The notes under the pieces are model-generated. The model searched no databases. It worked only from the letters and a program-made list of their open reading frames with translations, and was not told where the DNA came from. The position numbers and the translations under genes were made by a program. This document shows positions 34,115 to 44,695 of a stretch of 64,000 bases of DNA, piece by piece; the stretch's first letter is position 1; the number at the start of each line of letters is the position of its first letter. Source of the DNA: Brachionus rotundiformis (Eukaryota > Rotifera > Eurotatoria > Ploima > Brachionidae); assembly GCA_016802295.1 (NCBI GenBank), contig JAESIW010000138.1, positions 3,190,152 to 3,254,151 on the forward strand, read 5' to 3'.

Positions 34115-34780
34115 TTCAATATTTTAGACCATTTGTGTAACAAATAATTTATTTTATTTAATAAAAATCGTTATTTTGAAAAAAAAATTTTGCCAAGCTT
34201 TTTTATGTGTATTTAGATATGTATACTCCTCATAAACCAAAGAAAAATAACTTTTAGCTTAAAAATATATAATATAATGTTTATATTACTAATTTTAATT
34301 ACATTTATAAAAAATTAAAATTAAAAAACTGAATTTAATTCTCTTAAAATCAGAATTTATAGTTTTTTTAATTGAATATTTACATTAGATTGAGCTTATA
34401 TTATTACTATTTAAGAAGCGGTAAAAAGCAATTTTCGAAAATTGATATAAAAAAAAAAACTGAAATTGAAATTTTAATTTAATCTTTTTTTTTTGTTTTC
34501 TAGAGAATTTCAAAAATTAAAATTGTAAATTTAATATCTAAAATTATTATCATTATTTGTAAATTATTTTAATTAAAAATTATCTATAAGAAAAAAGCTA
34601 AGCTTAATTATTCCTTATAAATGCAAATGTTTAATTGTTAGTTTTAGAAGACCAAATGTAAGTCCTCATATTTTTTATACTTGCATGCATGCAAATATTT
34701 AAATTAGTTAAATTGAAATATTTACGTCAAAACTCATTTATTATCATTTTAGTTATAAATTTTTGTAATATGATTTAAAA
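34115..34780. other. AT-rich spacer
   Basis: Between GGA and GPR107. No feature recognised. Confidence 0.4.
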
Positions 34781-37538
34781 ATGTTGCGGCTTGTTTTATT
34801 TTCGATTTTGATTTATTTTGTCTATGCGAGGATACATGAACTGAAACTTGAAGTAACCTTAAACTCAGCATTATCTTTTATCAATTGAGTTTTTACTAAT
34901 TATTTTTTTACCAGAATGACGTGAGAAAACAAATAACTATTTCCACATTTGGCTTTTTAAGAGGCGGTCAATTTCAGGTGGATATTAAGAAATTTTCACT
35001 CAATCCATCACTAAAGATTGATGACGTACGACGCTCGTATGCTTTCATTTTCGAGAAAAACAAAAATCGTGGGTTTTCTAGTTTCACAGCATCCAATTCC
35101 AAAAGTGAAGATTTTTGTACTCTTTTGGATAAACACAAATTAAGAAAAACATCAAATTTATTTAATAAATTAAATGACCAAGAGGACTTTGACCAAAAAG
35201 CATTTGTCGAAGAACTGATCAAAGTTTCCAGAGATCGGTTGTATTCGTTTGTTTTATTCCATTTGGATTTGGTTCTCAAACAAGTTAACGTAATTCGAAT
35301 TGGAAAGGATCTTCAAAAATTGATAGTCAAAAATGAATTTAATAATAATTATATAATCGAAAAGACTTTTATCAGTGATAATAAGCTCAATTCTTCTAGT
35401 ACATATATATATATACATATAAAATTATTAATTAATGATTTTAAAAATTTACAGGTAAAGAAAAAGAGGAAACATTCGAGGATGATTATTTAATTAAAAA
35501 AATTCGACTGAATGAAGAAAATCATTCTTGGTCATATAAAGTAAGTTTTAAAAAATCACTACTTTTCAATAACTAAAAATAATATTCCTATATATATGAT
35601 ACATATTAAAGATTTTAATATTTAAGATTTTTATTAAAAATGTCAAAATCACCTCGTATTTTAAAATAAACCTAAATTTATTTGATCCTTTTTGGCTAAT
35701 TTAATTTATATTTTTTAGGCAATAGCACGAAAAATTCTAATTTTGGTCTTTATTAAGATTAATAATAACAATAAGCTACAACAGGTTAACTGTAGAGCAA
35801 GCTTTTGCTTGCTATGGTAGCCCTTAGAAGACTCTTTAATCTTCTATTCTTTTCATGAAGATATTTTTATTTTTGGATGTGACAGTCTCTGTTGTTAAAT
35901 TGTTCCAATTTTCAACTACTCAATTTGAAAAAAATAAAAGAAAATTCTAAATCTCATATTCATCATAAATTTAAATCTTTTCCTGTTTCATAAAAAAACA
36001 TAATTCTTAATAAAAGTAATTCTATAAAATAGATAATTTAGAACATTGTAAAGACGCTTTTAAGTAAAATATGTTTAATAAAATCAAAAAAATTTTTTAA
36101 ATGATATGTTTGTACCTAAAGATTGGCCAAATCCTAAATAGAACAACTTTTTTAATTATTTTATTAAAATTCATACCATAATCAATTCCAGATATTTTTT
36201 TCACATAAATCTATTTTATATTTTTAGTTCCAAATAGACATCGATACTTTAGATGAAGAAGGGTTGTACTTGTTTAGTTTTTACAATTGTTTTCAGCCCA
36301 ACTTGTTTGGAGAGTATCCAGAATCAGTAAAAAACAAAACTAAAAAAGTATCGAACGACTTTCTAGATTTGTCGATGACTGAGTTTGCCAATCAATACAA
36401 TCAAATTGGTGACGAGGAACACTACGGTTTTGGCATGGATCTTGTTCTTGTTGAAAGAAACCAAGAAAGTTTTTTATCAGCAGGAGAGCTTCCAGTACCA
36501 ACCTTGTATCTCACTTGGGCTATAATATATTTTCTAGCCGCACTTAGTTGGATGTACATTCTAAGATCTTCGAAGTAAATAATATAAAATTATCAAATAA
36601 AAAAGGCTAATTTTTTCCTTTAGGGGTGACGTATTCAAGATACATTATCTGATGCTTGCTCTTGTTTTTGTAAAATCTCTGACTTTAGCCTTTCATGCTA
36701 TTAATATGCATTATATAGCTATGAATGGGGCTCATGAGGCAATATGGGCAATTCTTTATTATATTACATATGTTCTTAGAGGTCTATTGCTTATAATTAG
36801 TATTCTCTTAGTGGGCACTGGATGGACTTTTATAAAATATGTTCTGAGTGAAAATGAAAGAAGAGTGTTTCTGATTGTGGTACCATTACAAATACTGGCG
36901 ATAGTGGCTTACATTTTTCTGGAAGAGAGAGAGGAAGGAGAAGCTGTTTATGTCACTTGGAGACAATTATTTTTTCTCGTGGATCTTGTTTGCTGTGCAG
37001 CTATTCTGTTTCCTATCGTATGGTCCATAAAACATTTGGAAGCTGCCACCCAAACTGATGGAAAAATGGTCATTAATTTAAGGAAATTAAAGATTTTTAA
37101 GCATTTTTATATCATGGTTATATGCTATGTATATTTTACACGAATTATCGGATTTTTGTTAAAAGTATTTCTTAAATTTTTTTTATTTTTCTCTTAAAAT
37201 AGATTATTTTTAAGCAAGTTATTCCATTTCGATATGAGTGGTTTGACGAATTGAGCACCGAAGTGGTTACTTTTACTTTCTTTGTAATGACAGCGATTAA
37301 ATTTCAGCCAGTTTCCAACAATCCATATCTTCAATTGAATCAAAATGAATTTGATGATGAAAATGGAAATTTTGTTGAGTTAAGAAATAGTTCACAGTCT
37401 CAACGCTTGCTAGCCGATTTTGACGAAGACTTTAATACAGACACTATATTCGATGCTACTGAACAAAAAAAGGATGTAGTTATCACTGGTTCAAATATTG
37501 GTAATAGTCTCATGAGTAGAAAGCAACAAAATCAGTAG
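34781..37538 (+). CDS. GPR107: GPR107/GPR108-type GOST seven-transmembrane protein
   Basis: Six exons in phase: 34781-34852, 34915-35398, 35455-35540, 36228-36574, 36624-37164, 37203-37538, giving 621 residues. Signal peptide (LRLVLFSILIYFVYA), a lumenal beta-rich GOLD-like domain, then seven membrane segments from ~residue 315 (TWAIIYFLAALSWMYIL, LMLALVFVKSLTLAFHAI, and so on). Family hallmarks are LVGTGWTFIKYVLSENE, FLVDLVCCAAILFPIVWSIK and ATQTDGK, with the tail opening KFQPVSNNPYLQL. Relatives reside in the Golgi and endosomes and are implicated in trafficking. Intron 3 (687 bp) is the only long one and carries a hairpin element. The acceptor of exon 6 could instead lie at 37214. Confidence 0.92.
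35782..35820 (+). repeat. Hairpin followed by ATGGTAG (copy 2, in GPR107 intron 3)
   Basis: CAGGTTAA, six bases, the perfect hairpin AGCAAGC-TTTT-GCTTGCT (35796-35813), then ATGGTAG. Shares the outer motifs but not the stem sequence with 8726-8754. Confidence 0.5.
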
Positions 37539-38063
37539 TAAAAAATTAGTTAAATAAAGATTAAGTTTTATTATTTATAAAATGAACAAATAAAATTGAA
37601 TAATGACTTTATAGTTAATTAATTTAAAATTATAAACTTTTTTATAAAAAATTTCAAATTACTTTAAAATTTAGCAATTAAAATCAAATTTAAAAAAAAA
37701 ATTGGCTCTGAGATAAAAGTTTACTTTATGTTGGTGTAAGCAAAGGCTAATTAAACTTTTCCGTTTCATATATTTCAATTTAAATTCTTTTACTACAAAG
37801 TATCATAAAGATACTAATTGATACATAAAATTAAATGTATTAAGAAAATTCCAAAAAATATAAGTGTTAAAATATTGTTGGTTTGTACATTCATTTCGTT
37901 TTTTACCAAAATTTACCTATAAAATTTAAAATCCTATTTTTTAACAAAATTTTATGTAACAAAGCAAAATTTGAAATTTTGATGGTATTTTTGGAGTAAA
38001 CATAATTTAACGTAAAATTACGTAAATTTACTATAAATCCTTTTTTCAAATCACCTCTGTAAA

Positions 38064-38226
38064 TATACCGTAATGCTTTGCCACCTAATACGGCATTTAT
38101 TTCCAGAATTCTGGATTTTAATGCATGCATTTAACCCACTTTTTCCAGATACACTGCGACTAAAGATGCTACAGTTAATGTCAAAATAAATAAATGCCGC
38201 ATTAGGGGGCAAAGCATTACGGTATA
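38064..38226. repeat. Fold-back: 39-bp inverted arms upstream of ParA (copy 1)
   Basis: Arms 38064-38102 and 38188-38226 are inverted copies differing at two positions. The 85-bp loop holds the palindromes CCAGAATTCTGG (38103-38114) and ATGCATGCAT (38121-38130). It lies ~280 bp before the ParA start codon. It could be a small fold-back transposon, a regulatory hairpin or, by analogy with bacterial ParABS, a partition-type site; only the structure is seen. Confidence 0.8.
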
Positions 38227-38503
38227 AATAATTAAAACTTTTTAAAAAACCTGTAACAAAAACGTAACAAAATAGGACTATTCATTCAATTAAGTAATCT
38301 TATATCATATCAATTTGGAGTCGTATAGACGGAGAAACAAATAAAAATAGATAAGAAATGGCGTCATTTCTCTTTTATGAAGATAGTTTCTAAAGATAAT
38401 AATTATTAAAATTTCAAAAAATCCATAGGAACTACCTTCCTTTTTTTAAGAAGATTTTATTTTCTAACACAACCATAAAACATTAAAAATCTTAAATAAA
38501 AAA

Positions 38504-39649
38504 ATGACTGATTTGCGTTCAAAAGTAAAGCCGTTGATTTTTTCATTTTATGCCGAGAAAGGTGGTGTTGGAAAGACAACTACTTGTATAACTTTAGCTT
38601 ATTTTCTAGCAAAAAAGGGACATAGGGTTTTAATATACGATTGTGATCCTCAGAGAAGCTTAACTGCATGGATATTTGGAAATATCATAGAAGAAGATTT
38701 TGATGGAGATGTGAGCAATTTTATTTACAGTAATCAGAATGAAAAATATCGTGATTATCCAAAAACGCTGTATTTTCAAATGATGGAAAGAGATTTGAGA
38801 CCCGCTGAAGCAAAAAGTGTCTCCAATAATCCAAATTTAATGATTGTACCTGGAGATAATAAGATCAATCTTTTAGATCTTGATATACACAGTGATGAAT
38901 CATCGAATCGCATCGGTATTGGAATTACAAATAGGATCAATGAAGTTACCGGAAAGCCGTATCATGCAATACTTAAAACTGCAATGGAATACCAAGTGGA
39001 ATTTGTTTTTTTGGATCTAAATCCATATAATGGAGTACTAAATCGATGTCTTCTAATGAGTTCTCATTATTTTATTATTCCATCTGTTTGTGATTTTTTT
39101 AGCTTTGAAATGATGAAAAACATGATTACAAATATGAAAAGATGGGATTCAGAGATAGAAGAAAAAAGAGAATCTACAAAATATGGTAGATATCCACTTC
39201 CAGAACACAAGCCAAAATTTTTAGGGTATATTATAAGTAGATATTATCCAACTTATAAAGGTCAAATCATTAATGGCCTAGTCCAAGATACAGTGTCAAA
39301 TAAGGATTTTAAATGGTTTATAAAAATGGGAGAACAATCGAGCAACATAATTGCTGAATTAAGAGAACTAAATCTTTCAGTAAGAAACGAAACTTATGAG
39401 AACGCTAAAAGACCAGCATCTCTAGGCTATATTAGAGAATACCGCTCATTAAAAAGTGTATCAGATCAAGTTCATATCCCAGTTCCATTCTTGGATATAG
39501 ATTCAATTAGAGGACGAACATTTGATGATGGAACTGCAATACATTTTACATCAGAAGATAGAGAACGAATTTCTGAATTCTATTCGATAATCCGAGAAAC
39601 GATCAACAATATTTTTAAAATAATTTGTCAAGATCAGATTTCTGATTAA
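38504..39649 (+). CDS. ParA/Soj-type P-loop ATPase, bacterial type (copy 1)
   Basis: Intronless 381-residue frame. The deviant Walker A of the ParA/MinD superfamily is clear: KGGVGKTTT near residue 20, with the signature Lys. Walker A' follows (IYDCDPQRSLTAW), then Walker B (FVFLDLNPYNGVLN). The chain resembles plasmid and phage ParA (AAA_31-type) more than the eukaryotic Nubp/Get3 ATPases, which carry different Cys motifs. There is no N-terminal helix-turn-helix, as in short Soj-like ParA. Bacterial homologs dimerise on ATP, bind DNA non-specifically and partition cargo with a ParB partner. No ParB is encoded nearby. Horizontal acquisition is inferred; base composition matches the host, so transfer is not very recent. 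The upstream region is AT-rich host-like DNA. Confidence 0.85.
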   Translation: MTDLRSKVKPLIFSFYAEKGGVGKTTTCITLAYFLAKKGHRVLIYDCDPQRSLTAWIFGNIIEEDFDGDVSNFIYSNQNEKYRDYPKTLYFQMMERDLRPAEAKSVSNNPNLMIVPGDNKINLLDLDIHSDESSNRIGIGITNRINEVTGKPYHAILKTAMEYQVEFVFLDLNPYNGVLNRCLLMSSHYFIIPSVCDFFSFEMMKNMITNMKRWDSEIEEKRESTKYGRYPLPEHKPKFLGYIISRYYPTYKGQIINGLVQDTVSNKDFKWFIKMGEQSSNIIAELRELNLSVRNETYENAKRPASLGYIREYRSLKSVSDQVHIPVPFLDIDSIRGRTFDDGTAIHFTSEDRERISEFYSIIRETINNIFKIICQDQISD

Positions 39650-39805
39650 TTTCGATTGAATTTTTAAATTTATTTTTTTCATATAAATTAATAATTTAGC
39701 TTTATTTAGAGATTTTAATTAGAAAATATGATACTGTCAGATTTTTAAAAATTTAATTGCTATAAATAAATTTAATTTTCTTAAATGAATCAATTTTTTA
39801 TAATT

Positions 39806-40568
39806 TTATCAAAAGCTTTGCTTGCATCAATGGCACATCCATATATTTTTCTTTTCTTTTTATTGTAATAATTTATTGTCTTTTTACAGTTAAGATAGCG
39901 TGCGAACATGAACTATTTTTTTTAAATCCTAGCTGTCTTTCAGGATCATCATGTGATTTCATTATCTCGTTAAGCATTATTTTCTCAAAAATATTGGAAA
40001 GTACATCAGAAATTGTAATGGGTCTAATATTGTTTAGATCACTACTTGATTTGCTCTCATCTTTAACAATCGGAATTATTTTTCCTATATTGAAAAATAT
40101 TGGGATATGGCCATATTGTATTATCTTTTCCATTATAAGCTTAATGATTATGACTAAAGTGTCACTCATTCCATATTTGTACATTTCATTACTAACATCA
40201 CTAAAGCCTTTACTTTTGCCATTTTTTAAGTTTTTAATTATATTTTTGATTTCAGCTTCAGATATCTCATAGTGCTCATGATTATCTTTGATTTCATTTT
40301 CAAATTCAAGGACTTCTCTTTTTGTCTGTTTTGGATGATCTCTTTGTTCAGTTGATTCTTTTATGATTTTCTCATTAAATAATTTCCTGAAACTTGTTTC
40401 TAGTATTTCTTCCGATATAATTGTTTTTATTCTCTTTTTGCGATATTTTTTTGCAGTTTTCCAAAATTTATCACTATCTTTATATGACAAGTTCAACATC
40501 CAAGCTTTTTTATCATTTTTTTCCTTAATCCGTTTTCTTTGTTCATATCTAAAACGTTTTTTGAACAT
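39806..40568 (-). pseudogene. LINE reverse-transcriptase N-terminal fragment
   Basis: Frame 40568-39873 shows KSKGFSDVSNEMYKYG, GKIIPIVKDE and NNIRPITISDVLSNIFEKIM, the opening motifs of LINE RT. A missing A in an A-run near 39885-39890 ends the frame. The shifted frame continues TINYYNKKKRKIYGCAIDASKAFDK, i.e. motif A. The catalytic FADD motif and everything after it are absent. Confidence 0.8.
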
Positions 40569-40665
40569 TTTATAATTAAGATTCGAAATATGATCTTTAA
40601 AACCACTATTTTTAAAGATTCAAAGCATTTCGCATCTTCAAGTGTAGTTCTTCAATATCTTTGTC

Positions 40666-41745
40666 TCACCAAAATTTTCTTTTAGAGTTTTTTTCTTTGT
40701 TGTCCAGTTTGCTATAGATTTCAATTGTACTTGCAGTCATTTCACTGTGAATAGTATTCAAAATTTCTGTTAATAGATATTCTGAGTTATTCTCGTTTAT
40801 ATTTTTTAATCTATCAATAAGTTTCAGTGTTAATAGCCTATTTTCGAGGTAGATTTGGTACTCTATTTGTTTACTGACGTTACTCCATTTTATTTTTGGT
40901 ATTTTTATTTCTGGACATATTTTTCCAGATCCGAAATCGTTCTTGAAGTAGCTTTTGTCTACTCTAAACTTTGTTGAGATCGCTAGATGATCACTTAAGT
41001 TGCGTTTGCATGGTTCCATAATTTTAACTTCTTCTATTTTCAATTTATTCGACTTTTTTGCAAGGACATGATCAATCAAGGATCTATTTTTGATATTGAA
41101 ATAGGTATAGTCAACATTTTGTTTAAACTTAAGTTCCAAAGCCTCTAAGTTTTGATCAAGCATTAGTTCTATTAAATGTCTATCAAAATTTTTGTTACGG
41201 ACAGCATCTGAGTTAAAATCTCCAATAATCAATAGTTCTTTATTCTTATTACCCAAACTTATTATGAGATTTTCTAGAGCAGTCATATCATAAATATGTT
41301 CATTTAGCGAATTTTGAGTGGAATTGTTTGACGTTAGATATACACCAATTATAATAATATGTTCAAGTTCAATTAGACTTATCCTTTCATTTATAAAACT
41401 CACTTGATATTCCATATTTAGGGATTTGTTTATTAGCCAACCGATTCCCCCATACGGTCTACCTACTGTTATTTTATTTTCCATTGCAGATTTAAAATAA
41501 GCATCTGACTTAGATTCGAATTCTTTAATGATGGTTTCATTGTCATAATGCCAAGTTTCGAATAAGAATATTATATCAATCGAGCTCAGTAATTCAAATA
41601 TATAAAGATAGTTGCTATTTACATTTTTACAGTTAAAATTCACAATTCTGATTTCTCTTTCAATTTTATTACTTTTATTTTCTTTTATTGAGTCTTTGGA
41701 CTTGATTTCCACGGATGCCATATCGAAAGGGCGAATTCTCGTCAA
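40666..41745 (-). pseudogene. LINE endonuclease ORF fragment
   Basis: 359 residues. APE-type endonuclease motifs are NFNCKNVNSNYLY, IIFLFETWH with the catalytic Glu, LLIIGDFNSD, SLIDHVLA and NLSDHLAI. It ends at a stop (RKFW) where the linker to RT should continue, and the next ~100 bp carry more stops. Confidence 0.8.
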
Positions 41746-42209
41746 GTTCTTTATTTAACTTGTTTCTTTCTTGTCGTAGTTCAAAGTCTAGTTTTCTTTC
41801 TGCTTCAGTTAAATCTGGGCTGATGTATATGTTTTTATGACATTCTTTGAGTCTAAGTTTTTTTGTAGCTAATAGTACTGGATTTCTTATACCTTGGTCA
41901 GGAAGTTCTACAAGTATTGGTCCTGGTTTATTATGATCTTTTGATCTAAGTCTTCTCGTACGGACTGGTTTCACTTCAGGTTTATCAATGTAGTGAAGGA
42001 TTTCATTAACCTGTCTCTCATCTTTTTTTTCACTTAAACTTTCTTTATGTGACTCTGGAATACCATATATTATAATATTTTTTTTTCTCTTCTCTCGTTC
42101 CTTAAGTTCATTGATAGTTGCATTTTCAACAACCAATTGTTCAACTGGTTTTTTTGCGCTTTTGACTCCTCTACTAGCTACTTGTACCCAACTACTGCTG
42201 ATATTAGTT
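41675..42209 (-). pseudogene. LINE ORF1-like fragment
   Basis: The open frame extends past the ATG at 42136 to the module border. It reads KREKRKKN-type helix into IIIYGIPES, then GPILVELPD and PFRYGIRGNQVQ. This pattern is typical of the ORF1/pre-endonuclease region of many invertebrate LINEs (an RRM-like nucleic-acid-binding fold). The N-terminus is missing. It overlaps the next ORF by about 70 nt in another frame. Confidence 0.7.
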
Positions 42210-42678
42210 GTTGAATAATGACTTTATAGTTAATTAATTTAAAATTATAAACTTTTTTATAAAAAATTTCAAATTACTTTAAAATTTAGCAATTAAAATC
42301 AAATTTAAAAAAAAAATTGGCTCTGAGATAAAAGTTTACTTTATGTTGGTGTAAGCAAAGGCTAATTAAACTTTTCCGTTTCATATATTTCAATTTAAAT
42401 TCTTTTACTACAAAGTATCATAAAGATACTAATTGATACATAAAATTAAATGTATTAAGAAAATTCCAAAAAATATAAGTGTTAAAATATTGTTGGTTTG
42501 TACATTCATTTCGTTTTTTACCAAAATTTACCTATAAAATTTAAAATCCTATTTTTTAACAAAATTTTATGTAACAAAGCAAAATTTGAAATTTTGATGG
42601 TATTTTTGGAGTAAACATAATTTAACGTAAAATTACGTAAATTTACTATAAATCCTTTTTTCAAATCACCTCTGTAAA

Positions 42679-42841
42679 TATACCGTAATGCTTTGCCACC
42701 TAATACGGCATTTATTTCCAGAATTCTGGATTTTAATGCATGCATTTAACCCACTTTTTCCAGATACACTGCGACTAAAGATGCTACAGTTAATGTCAAA
42801 ATAAATAAATGCCGCATTAGGGGGCAAAGCATTACGGTATA
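42679..42841. repeat. Fold-back upstream of ParA (copy 2)
   Basis: Identical to 38064-38226 at the same distance from the second ParA gene. Confidence 0.8.
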
Positions 42842-43118
42842 AATAATTAAAACTTTTTAAAAAACCTGTAACAAAAACGTAACAAAATAGGACTATTCAT
42901 TCAATTAAGTAATCTTATATCATATCAATTTGGAGTCGTATAGACGGAGAAACAAATAAAAATAGATAAGAAATGGCGTCATTTCTCTTTTATGAAGATA
43001 GTTTCTAAAGATAATAATTATTAAAATTTCAAAAAATCCATAGGAACTACCTTCCTTTTTTTAAGAAGATTTTATTTTCTAACACAACCATAAAACATTA
43101 AAAATCTTAAATAAAAAA

Positions 43119-44264
43119 ATGACTGATTTGCGTTCAAAAGTAAAGCCGTTGATTTTTTCATTTTATGCCGAGAAAGGTGGTGTTGGAAAGACAACTACTT
43201 GTATAACTTTAGCTTATTTTCTAGCAAAAAAGGGACATAGGGTTTTAATATACGATTGTGATCCTCAGAGAAGCTTAACTGCATGGATATTTGGAAATAT
43301 CATAGAAGAAGATTTTGATGGAGATGTGAGCAATTTTATTTACAGTAATCAGAATGAAAAATATCGTGATTATCCAAAAACGCTGTATTTTCAAATGATG
43401 GAAAGAGATTTGAGACCCGCTGAAGCAAAAAGTGTCTCCAATAATCCAAATTTAATGATTGTACCTGGAGATAATAAGATCAATCTTTTAGATCTTGATA
43501 TACACAGTGATGAATCATCGAATCGCATCGGTATTGGAATTACAAATAGGATCAATGAAGTTACCGGAAAGCCGTATCATGCAATACTTAAAACTGCAAT
43601 GGAATACCAAGTGGAATTTGTTTTTTTGGATCTAAATCCATATAATGGAGTACTAAATCGATGTCTTCTAATGAGTTCTCATTATTTTATTATTCCATCT
43701 GTTTGTGATTTTTTTAGCTTTGAAATGATGAAAAACATGATTACAAATATGAAAAGATGGGATTCAGAGATAGAAGAAAAAAGAGAATCTACAAAATATG
43801 GTAGATATCCACTTCCAGAACACAAGCCAAAATTTTTAGGGTATATTATAAGTAGATATTATCCAACTTATAAAGGTCAAATCATTAATGGCCTAGTCCA
43901 AGATACAGTGTCAAATAAGGATTTTAAATGGTTTATAAAAATGGGAGAACAATCGAGCAACATAATTGCTGAATTAAGAGAACTAAATCTTTCAGTAAGA
44001 AACGAAACTTATGAGAACGCTAAAAGACCAGCATCTCTAGGCTATATTAGAGAATACCGCTCATTAAAAAGTGTATCAGATCAAGTTCATATCCCAGTTC
44101 CATTCTTGGATATAGATTCAATTAGAGGACGAACATTTGATGATGGAACTGCAATACATTTTACATCAGAAGATAGAGAACGAATTTCTGAATTCTATTC
44201 GATAATCCGAGAAACGATCAACAATATTTTTAAAATAATTTGTCAAGATCAGATTTCTGATTAA
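43119..44264 (+). CDS. ParA/Soj-type P-loop ATPase, bacterial type (copy 2)
   Basis: 381 residues, identical in sequence to the gene at 38504-39649, with the same Walker A, A' and B motifs. Identity extending through flanking non-coding DNA means this is either a very young duplicate or the same locus assembled twice next to the gap. Confidence 0.75.
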   Translation: MTDLRSKVKPLIFSFYAEKGGVGKTTTCITLAYFLAKKGHRVLIYDCDPQRSLTAWIFGNIIEEDFDGDVSNFIYSNQNEKYRDYPKTLYFQMMERDLRPAEAKSVSNNPNLMIVPGDNKINLLDLDIHSDESSNRIGIGITNRINEVTGKPYHAILKTAMEYQVEFVFLDLNPYNGVLNRCLLMSSHYFIIPSVCDFFSFEMMKNMITNMKRWDSEIEEKRESTKYGRYPLPEHKPKFLGYIISRYYPTYKGQIINGLVQDTVSNKDFKWFIKMGEQSSNIIAELRELNLSVRNETYENAKRPASLGYIREYRSLKSVSDQVHIPVPFLDIDSIRGRTFDDGTAIHFTSEDRERISEFYSIIRETINNIFKIICQDQISD

Positions 44265-44426
44265 TTTCGATTGAATTTTTAAATTTATTTTTTTCATATA
44301 AATTAATAATTTAGCTTTATTTAGAGATTTTAATTAGAAAATATGATACTGTCAGATTTTTAAAAATTTAATTGCTATAAATAAATTTAATTTTCTTAAA
44401 TGAATCAATTTTTTATAATTTTATCA

Positions 44427-44695
44427 NNNNNNNNNNNNNNNNNNNNNNNNNNNNNNNNNNNNNNNNNNNNNNNNNNNNNNNNNNNNNNNNNNNNNNNNNN
44501 NNNNNNNNNNNNNNNNNNNNNNNNNNNNNNNNNNNNNNNNNNNNNNNNNNNNNNNNNNNNNNNNNNNNNNNNNNNNNNNNNNNNNNNNNNNNNNNNNNNN
44601 NNNNNNNNNNNNNNNNNNNNNNNNNNNNNNNNNNNNNNNNNNNNNNNNNNNNNNNNNNNNNNNNNNNNNNNNNNNNNNNNNNNNNNNNNNNNNNN
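44427..44695. other. Assembly gap (269 N)
   Basis: Unknown bases. True length may differ. The sequence resuming at 44696-44724 (TTCTTAAATGAATCAATTT and on) matches the last ~29 bp of the ParA module, with one extra T, and then enters new sequence. Confidence 1.

Larger units (their letters stand above)
37596..39805. repeat. ParA module, copy 1 of a 4,615-bp-period duplication
   Basis: Matches 42211-44420 without any difference noticed across coding and non-coding parts. It begins at TTGAATAATG 58 bp after the GPR107 stop codon and ends at TATAATT, where the decayed LINE starts. It contains the fold-back and the ParA gene. Confidence 0.9.
39806..42210 (-). mobile_element. Decayed non-LTR retrotransposon fragment between the ParA copies
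   Basis: Minus-strand LINE lacking both ends. It starts abruptly inside an ORF1-like region at the edge of ParA module 2. It runs through an endonuclease and the first part of RT, and stops at RT motif A (CAIDASKAFDKI) at the edge of module 1. Internal stops and a one-base frameshift break it. Its ends coincide with the duplication borders, so it was carried in the same rearrangement or mis-assembly. Domain order and sequence differ from the LINE at 4402-6491, so it is another family. Confidence 0.85.
42211..44420. repeat. ParA module, copy 2
   Basis: Same sequence as 37596-39805, offset 4,615 bp. After TATAATT it continues for six bases (TTATCA), as the LINE does after copy 1, and then enters the N gap. 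Copy 2 is therefore also followed by the LINE, or by its start. Confidence 0.9.

Noticed and set aside
37903..38130. 75-codon minus-strand ORF in the ParA module (also at 42518-42745)
   Set aside because: It only spans the fold-back arm and AT-rich flank. It looks non-coding and is repeated because the module is repeated.
38504..44264. ParA genes as bacterial contamination
   Set aside because: Copy 1 is on continuous sequence with a spliced GPR107 gene and has the same AT-rich composition. Mis-joining at the gap remains possible only for copy 2.
37596..44420. The 2.2-kb direct repeats as LTRs of one retroelement
   Set aside because: The repeats carry a complete cellular-type gene and the interior is a broken LINE in the opposite orientation without gag, protease, integrase or primer-binding site.
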